The translations under genes and the position numbers were made by a program. Below are positions 57,621 through 64,000 of a stretch of DNA of 64,000 bases, piece by piece (the stretch's first letter is position 1; every line of letters starts with the position of its first letter). The notes below the pieces were generated by a model. The model was not told the DNA's origin. It saw only the letters and a program-made list of their open reading frames with translations, and did no database searches. Source of the DNA: Sipunculus nudus (lineage: Eukaryota; Annelida; Sipuncula; Golfingiida; Sipunculidae); contig CM049318.1 in NCBI GenBank assembly GCA_026874595.1, positions 25,067,956 through 25,131,955 of the forward strand, in the 5' to 3' direction.

Positions 57621-58175
57621 ATGCCATAACAACAGGAAATAGACCAGTTTCGCTCATTTAAACTAACCGTGAACACACCTGCCTTTTGATCTGACTGTGC
57701 ATCAGCTGATCAATATTTCAAGTGACACAAATACAAGTTCATTTTTTATTCATTTGGATATCAAATAAATTTAAAGCAACATTCACAAGGTGCTTTAAGA
57801 ATCCTAACTGTTTAGAATTATCGTTAAAATTGCCGGCCATTTACAGAATAATGTATAGTTAATAAATTGATCAACAGCAGTAATATCTATAAACTTTTGA
57901 TTACAATTAGCTTTGCCTAGCTGACAACTATAACATTTGCAACATGTATTGATAATAAAAGACATATATCAATGGATTGTGACTGATTGTTGACATGTAA
58001 ACCCTCAAAAATTTGAACAGGAATGCAACTATTTTTACTTGTCTTTACGGTTTATTCATTCGAGACAGGTCTTAATGGATTTTGGTTGACCTCCAGTGAC
58101 CCGGATGTTGAGGCGGTTAAGAATGAAGCGGGTAGTTCAAGATCTTAGAGGACTGCAATAACAACAGAGAAAATC
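57487..58175. promoter_or_regulatory. Probable bidirectional promoter region
   Basis: About 0.6 kb separates the putative minus-strand first exon (AAGATGGCGGC at 57604-57614) from the plus-strand ATG at 58176. CpG and GC content rise near 57560-57620 and 58100-58220 compared with the AT-rich surroundings. No TATA box is evident. Head-to-head genes this close often share a promoter, but the sequence alone cannot prove it. Confidence 0.4.
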
Positions 58176-58436
58176 ATGGATAAGCCGCCTCTAGACTATA
58201 GATCTATAGGCCCCGGCGGGGAAGGGTCTTTTAAGGTACAGCCTTTTGATAAAACTGTCATCAAAAGTCATCAAGCTTTTAGATTTGTGTCTAGTAGTAG
58301 ATACGATACGATGTCACCCGCGATTGAATGCATGGGCATGTCAACTCCACCAGCTGAGTGTCTAGCTAAGACAAAAACCGTGTCAAAGGCAAAGACAAGT
58401 TACTCCTTGCATGTGATCAGACTGTGTGATCACTGA
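58176..58436 (+). CDS. First coding exon of an unidentified divergent gene
   Basis: ATG at 58176 in context AAATCATGG opens MDKPPLDYRSIGPGGEG.., then FKVQPFDKTVIKSHQ, RFVSSSRYDTMSPAIEC and MGMSTPPAECLAKTKTV, to a stop at 58434-58436. Codon use and CpG content look genic, and it begins about 0.6 kb from the divergent first exon of the 468-aa gene. Where it splices is unclear: AAG then GTACAG at 58233-58238 is the best donor by consensus and would leave only 20 residues, while the open frame continues for 66 codons more. No matching downstream exon was recognised before 64000. Family unknown. Confidence 0.5.
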   Translation: MDKPPLDYRSIGPGGEGSFKVQPFDKTVIKSHQAFRFVSSSRYDTMSPAIECMGMSTPPAECLAKTKTVSKAKTSYSLHVIRLCDH

Positions 58437-58439
58437 TTT

Positions 58440-59195
58440 CATGCTACATAAAATTAATTTTTTAAATATTAATAGATTATATCTGACAGTACTGCCCTCC
58501 ATCCTGTATTTACCTAAATGGAATCACTCAATCAGACATCAATGAATCAGTTTTAATTTTTATTTGTGGGAAACCTACGTCAGCAACAAGGAGACTGATA
58601 ATAATAATGAAATTTATTAAACAAATTACAGTGCCTTGTTCCTCATAGTACGACGTGTCAACATACAATCATCCATATCATGATGATATGACCACTTATC
58701 ATGAGAACATTTAAAAAACTCGCACTTAGAAGAACAATGACGTAGCACACATAATGTGCTATGTCACAGATAATTGAGTACAATTGGAAAAAAAAATAAA
58801 TGAAACTCTCCTTGTGCTGACTACAGTCTGTATCATGGATTTTCTAGCCAGGTTTTAAGAACATATATCAGCCACAGTTTATAATGCCTGCTGGCTTAAA
58901 ATGTCAACAGCAGCAGATAATTTTGGCCACCACCTCAAGTTAGCCACAGAACAGCACAGATTGTCTTGTCAACCAAATCGGCCGCGATGTGAACCAGAGA
59001 GCCCCATTTCGGCTGCTGGTCCCCTCATCACTAAGTGCCTATAAACGGGGTATGATCCAGGGTGCTTTTATGTCAGAATCCTGCAAATAATTGTTTGATT
59101 TAATATTCAGATTTCAAATACAAGCACATGCCTGACGAATTGAAAACTTTTCAAATAGGATTGTAAAACGGGTCTGACATGTTTACATTATATAG
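58440..59195. other. Presumed intron of the divergent gene
   Basis: Nothing recognised. Confidence 0.35.
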
Positions 59196-59203
59196 GAGGT
59201 ATT

Positions 59204-60419
59204 CAGGGTTGGCAGTTTTATCCGCAGCCGGTTTAATCCACTGGATAAATCCGGATTAATCCAGATCGGATAAAACAGATTTTATCCAAAGTTAGGGTGT
59301 ATACTGTCTGTTAAGTAGACATTTTATATTAAGTTTAGCATTCCACAGTACAATAATACAATTCTAATATGAAACATTTGTGTCTAGCTATCTGAATTAG
59401 TATGTGACCATACAGTTATTCATAAAACACATTTTTTATCTCAGATAGTGATACCATGATCTTAATTATATATTTGAAATTATTTCTCTTCTTGAGAGAG
59501 GTCAGTACTATTTTGATTTATTAAAACATTATCACCTTTTTTGTGCATCACACTATAAAAACGCTAAACAACTGCAGTTCACACCTTTTGTTAAACCATA
59601 TAATATCAAATATTCACAGGTAAACGTCTATTCTTACAAATGAGAGAGATGTACATAATCTGGTCATATATTACATAAATGACTTAAGATAAACAGTGAT
59701 ATCAGCTGCCTATAATTGTGAGGGAAAGACTTCTCAGATGCAAATGATAAAATGCTTGAAAAGCTGTCTTGCCCAAGTTGGTTTCTCTGAATGGTAGTAA
59801 GGTGATTGTCTTTTCATCCCTGGTATATTAAGGCATGTTTACACAAGCAGCAACAGTGGGCTTCCTTTTGACAACCAGCCAGTCATGACAGTCTGAGAGG
59901 AGAAACCTGGATCAAAGTCATTCAGGCAACCTCCTGAGACCTCCATGAGACTCATATAAGTTGTTGACAACTGGGCTGCAAAAGTCATCCTGTAAGCCTG
60001 TCCTTTGACTATAAGTAAATATTTAATGGCTGAGGATGATGCTATAAAGATGATACATCCTACTGATAAATTGACCACTAGCCACGAGAGTTACATAGAA
60101 GCAAATGGACTGCTCCTCATTCTCATGTTTGTTAGTATAAGGTACAGTGGCTGCTGATTGCTGACAAAAATGAAACATGAACCGGGAGGAAATTGCCAAT
60201 TGAAAATATAAAACTTAAATATTGTAAATATACCATTAAACCTTCTTATTTATCCAGATAAGCATTTATGTTAATTTAATTAAATTTTACAAGGCAATTC
60301 TTAGTTTGATCCAGTTTAATCCTGTATAATCTGGATAAAACTGGATTAAACCGGATAAAACCCAGTTTTATCCATTGTCCTGGATTAAACAAGTTTTATC
60401 CGAATAAAACCCAACTCTG
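59204..60419. mobile_element. Non-autonomous hAT element
   Basis: Begins CAGGGTTGGCAGTTTTATCC and ends GAATAAAACCCAACTCTG, giving inverted ends of CAG..GTTGG..TTTTAT type, flanked by a perfect 8-bp target duplication GAGGTATT (59196-59203 and 60420-60427). Subterminal GGATAAA and GTTTAATCC motifs are repeated in both orientations. At 1216 bp with no transposase frame, it would depend on an autonomous relative. The perfect duplication suggests a fairly recent insertion. Confidence 0.9.
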
Positions 60420-60764
60420 GAGGTATTCTCTCTGCAAATATCCCGTCGTGATCTTCTGTTATTTTTGGTTCAAATAAAATTTCATTGACAATGCAAGGCT
60501 CAAAATAAGCGGTATTGTGATGCTAAATGGACCCGCAGGGGACCAGTTTCCATTTCTTATTGATGTGTCTGCTAATCAGTGTAAATGCATGTCTCTCCTT
60601 TTCAGAAGAGCAACATCTGAGAAGCCCCTCCGTGGTGAAATTTGTCCTTAAAAAATAGTACACATCTATGCAGTTGGGTGACAAAAGACTGCAGCATGCT
60701 TATATGTAAGGGGGCCTCACTGTTCCTTGTATTGCCTGCTGCACAAATTTCCCTGCAACCAGCT

Positions 60765-60965
60765 TTTGTGGCTCAGGAGTAGAGCAGAGGACTCCAATCT
60801 CGGAGATTTTGAGTTAAAAATTCAGCTGAGGCGGTGAGATTTTTCATGGTCGGCCCCCACCTGGGATGGGCTCTCTGCAGGCTTAATGGGAAGGTCATGC
60901 CCTATGGCCATTGTTCACTCTCAACTGAGTGTGCCTTTCGAGGGTTGCTTGGTGGTTTGAACCAT
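60765..60965 (+). mobile_element. tRNA-derived SINE
   Basis: A-box TGGCTCAGGAGTAGAGC at about 60769-60785 and a degenerate B-box GAGTTAAAAATTC at 60811-60823 have tRNA-like spacing and are followed by a non-tRNA body (GGCCCCCACCTGGGATGGG). The right boundary is uncertain. Confidence 0.5.
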
Positions 60966-60969
60966 TTAG

Positions 60970-62140
60970 CTTCTTATGTATGACAGGTAGTAAAACCAGT
61001 ATACACTGCCCAGAGTCTCCTACGGGCACAAGAAACAGTGGAGACTGTTCAAATGTCAGAGCCAGCCAACTGACAGCCCTGCTGTCTTGATACCTACCTC
61101 TGTTTACCTCATGGGCCATTGACTTGAGGTTATTCTGATATCACCCTTCCCAGATCATTACCCTATTTTTTTCCTCTCTCAGTGTCAGCTAATTAGCAGA
61201 TAAACACTGATGTAATCAGATCAGAATGAGTATGTTCCAGCCTCCATTTCAGTGAAAGTGTGAGATGTAACAAGCCCACACTTTTAGTGTAGCACCGGAC
61301 ATTATGGAAGCTAGTTACTCTATCTTACTATAGATCTACATTGTAGTGGAGGTATTTGCTAAAAAAGCCAGTATTTTTTTATAACTTATAAGGCATACTT
61401 ATTTCCATGCTTTTTACATACAATAACATGGGTACTATTTATTCAATAATCATAGCTTACATTCCTTACCCAAGGGTGTTTTGATAATATGCAAAGGAAT
61501 AAGATATTAAGTACAGTGCCATGTCATGAATTTGGAAAGAAATTGAAATTAAATCTTTCTTTTACCCTTGTAATCATTACAGTTGAAATTACTTGTATTT
61601 ATTATCAATTACAAATTACATTGAATTACTTGGGGGGGGGGATGTAATTAATTACCGGTAATTACACATTACAATTACCCCAACCCTGGTTTTGGGCTTG
61701 AACCTTTGAATAATCCCTGATTCAGGTTTGGTATCCTTTGCTTTCAAGAGTCATCATTCAATCAGTTCCACTTTTCTAACATGTATTTGGTTTTTTCTTG
61801 AAGGAATACACTTTGCTTTCATGCAAAGAATCAGTCAGGCAGACTATACCTCTAATGGGTGTTACAAAGACCATGATGCATGATGAGCAGTTAAAATGCT
61901 ATGTGAGGGAGCATGCCACTTTGTCACAGCTATTTGTCATGTTTTTGACCTAGATCTGGTTTCAACAATTCCTTAAAATTTGATGGCATTCCCATAGAAA
62001 AAGTTGGGACAAACTGAGGAAAAATGACAAAACACAGTCCAAGTGTCTCTGATTACCATCTGACCAGAGGTCCGATTTTGCGCATCTTGAAAGATCCCAT
62101 ACAAGGACTATTTCAAACAAGTCCATATATACATAGACCT
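60970..62140. other. Gene-free stretch
   Basis: At about 61580-61690 there is an ATTAC/GTAAT-rich segment ending ACCCCAACCCTGG, which may be one end of another hAT-like repeat. No exon was recognised. Confidence 0.4.
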
Positions 62141-62143
62141 TCA

Positions 62144-62151
62144 TATCTGTG

Positions 62152-62179
<28 letters not shown>
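62144..62179. repeat. (TA)n microsatellite
   Basis: A short TA run; the Tyr-Ile frame across it is an artefact. Confidence 0.93.
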
Positions 62180-62183
<4 letters not shown>

Positions 62184-62801
62184 TGAATGGACATTATGGT
62201 CCATGTGGCATTGTGCGGAATGTAAATTCATTGTAGAACCTGTGGCAACAGATCTGTAGGATAGGTTCAGGGTTCTCAGCTGATATAACACACACACACG
62301 TCAGCCTGTGTATCCTTTCCCAGAGAACAGCAAGGTGTAATGTTGTTTAGCCAGCATGAAAATGTGTTACATTTTTTATTGACCAAGTCAGTCAGGGCAT
62401 CTCCTGATTGACAGGTGTTGTTGACCAGGTCATGCACACAGTCCCACCCGCTGTGTTTAAGTTGATGCTGTGATTGAGCCCAGTCCACTGTTTTTTAAAA
62501 CTCCTGTACAGGAGTAAGCCTATGGTTTCAGTGCTGTATTGTGCCAGTAACTACCGGTAATTAATTTTAAAGAGGAGAAGCTATTTTTCATGTAGTTCAA
62601 CATGCTTTGTAGGTGATTGGGCACCTTTAAAAGGAGATTTGAATTTACTACAAAAGGAATAATTGAATCAAAAGTATATAAATCACTTAAAGTTCCTCAC
62701 AGTTCACAGCCTAATGGGACGCTGTAAAATAGATCCATTTTATATCATATGGCATGAGACAAAAATCATCCTATTCATTGTGTACAGTTATACTGTTTTT
62801 T

Positions 62802-63505
62802 AGCTCAGCTGACTATAAGTCATCTGAGCTATAGTCATGGTCCATTGTCCGTCGTCCGTCTGTCTGTCTGTCTGGATGTCCGTCCGTAAGACTGGCACGT
62901 TTCGACACCGTTGGACCTACGAATCTGAATTTCGGCATACAGTTAGATGTCCCCATAATCTCCTACCATGCCAAAAATTGGGTCAATAGGACTTCTTTCC
63001 TTTGAGATATTAAGGAAAAACCTCAATTTTTTATATGAAATCTATTTTCACACTTCAGGACTGCCTAATATCAAAACCACTCATCTGGTTTTCTTCATAT
63101 TTACCATAAATATTCCTCTATATAGTTCCTATGTACATGCCAGATATTAAGTCAGTATTATATAATTTAAAAAAGTTATTGGCCCAAACATAATGCACTT
63201 TGTAAAAAAATCAGGAAGATATTTTGTCACTTAAGACCCAAAGTGTTAAAGGTAGGGACTTTTTTCCAGTTATACAACTTTAATTGATCAAAATTTAATT
63301 GTATACAAAAAATTAGATCAAAATCTGTTAAAATTTTTTAAAAATTGGCAAAAAATATAAAATTGGTACCTTAAATTTTGCCCAACTTTGGCCATGGCAC
63401 GTTTTTTTCCTGTAAGTACTGTGGATTTAATTTTCACACCATGTATACATAAGGATTTAGTCTGTTAAAATCTGAAATTTGAAAATAGAAGCTGCAAAAT
63501 TAGGC
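62802..63505 (+). mobile_element. Second copy of the AGCTCAGCTGACTATAAG element
   Basis: Opens TTAGCTCAGCTGACTATAAG with CATCTGAGCTATAGTCATGG and GTCCGTCGTCCGTC strings, then follows the body of the 23590 element with roughly 20 percent differences by eye. It breaks off near 63505. Confidence 0.75.
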
Positions 63506-63627
63506 TAGTTATTGAATTTTTTTGGAGGCTCTTGTTGTATTCCCTTACATTGTCAAGCAGTCCACTTTGATGACTGTAGGTCATTCAGTGCACATCTCTA
63601 TGCTCCCCAGGCTGTTGACATAATTTT

Positions 63628-64000
63628 AGATGTCCCCAAAATCTCCTACCATACCGAAAATTGGGTCATTAGGACTTTGTTCCTTCGAGATATTAAGGAA
63701 AAAAACTCTGTTTTCCATAAAAAAAAAAGCCATTGTTACACTTCAAGGCTGCCTAATATCAAAACCACTGATCTGTTTTTGATCGTATTTAGTATTCACA
63801 TTCTTTTATACATTTTCTATGAACATACCAAAAATTAGGTCAGTATTGGGTATTATTTTGAAGTTATGGGCCAAAACATAATGCAATTTTTTTAAAAATC
63901 AGGAAATATATTTACTCACATGAGAATTGCTGAACCTAGAGACCTTTTTTCAGGAATATAACTTTATTTAATCAAAATTCAATTGTTTACCCAAAATTAG
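63628..64000 (+). mobile_element. Third, 5'-truncated copy of the same element
   Basis: Begins inside the element at AGATGTCCCCAAAATCTCC and matches the 23730-24085 body more closely than the 62802 copy does. It runs off the window end. The first 240 bp of the element are missing. Confidence 0.75.

Noticed and set aside
1-64000. CRISPR arrays, bacterial operons or phage genes
   Set aside because: The tandem repeats have no unique spacers of constant length, and the gene structures with GT..AG introns are eukaryotic.

Overview
This is a eukaryotic nuclear window, most likely from a bivalve or other mollusc. The evidence is AT-rich sequence, small exons in long repeat-filled introns with GT..AG borders, and dispersed repeats of the kind common in molluscan genomes (elements opening AGCTCAGCTGACTATAAG followed by CCGTCCGTCCGT strings, and repeats ending in GGACGGACGG). 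There are no bacterial-type operons. Four loci can be supported.

Layout, left to right. 1-3.4 kb: microsatellite and dispersed repeats. 3.4-7.6 kb: minus-strand exon candidates of an unidentified gene, including a reading frame broken by a 27-nt GT..AG segment. 8.2-11.8 kb: a complete minus-strand FMN-dependent 2-hydroxy-acid oxidase gene (three coding exons, 406 aa) with a 27-bp minisatellite in its last intron. 11.8-30 kb: no gene recognised. This stretch holds a miniature LTR element whose 144-bp LTRs each carry a tRNA-like Pol III promoter (14546-14958), a decayed DIRS-like RNase H fragment, inverted poly-G/poly-C blocks, a TA-centred hairpin, a molluscan interspersed element and a 148-bp higher-order minisatellite. 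30.5-57.6 kb: a minus-strand gene reconstructed from ten coding exons that join in frame (468 aa; a lysine-rich N-terminal half and an acidic, serine-rich C-terminal half with two copies of YTDDFE), plus a likely 5' UTR exon beside a CpG-containing promoter. Its introns hold transposons, a 34-bp minisatellite, copies of one exon's own end with its splice donor, and a cluster of nine copies of the 14-mer GTCCCACCCGTAAC in 1.7 kb. 53.8-57.2 kb: a 3.4-kb element with inverted ends and target duplication that contains two LINE remnants. 58.2 kb onward: the first coding exon of a divergently transcribed gene, with an intact non-autonomous hAT element (59204-60419), a tRNA-derived SINE and two copies of the interspersed element downstream.

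The genes do not form a pathway that can be read from sequence. The oxidase is a metabolic enzyme with altered substrate-pocket positions. The 468-aa gene and its plus-strand neighbour appear to share a bidirectional promoter of about 0.6 kb. The least explained signals are the tRNA-bearing miniature LTR element and the 14-mer cluster.
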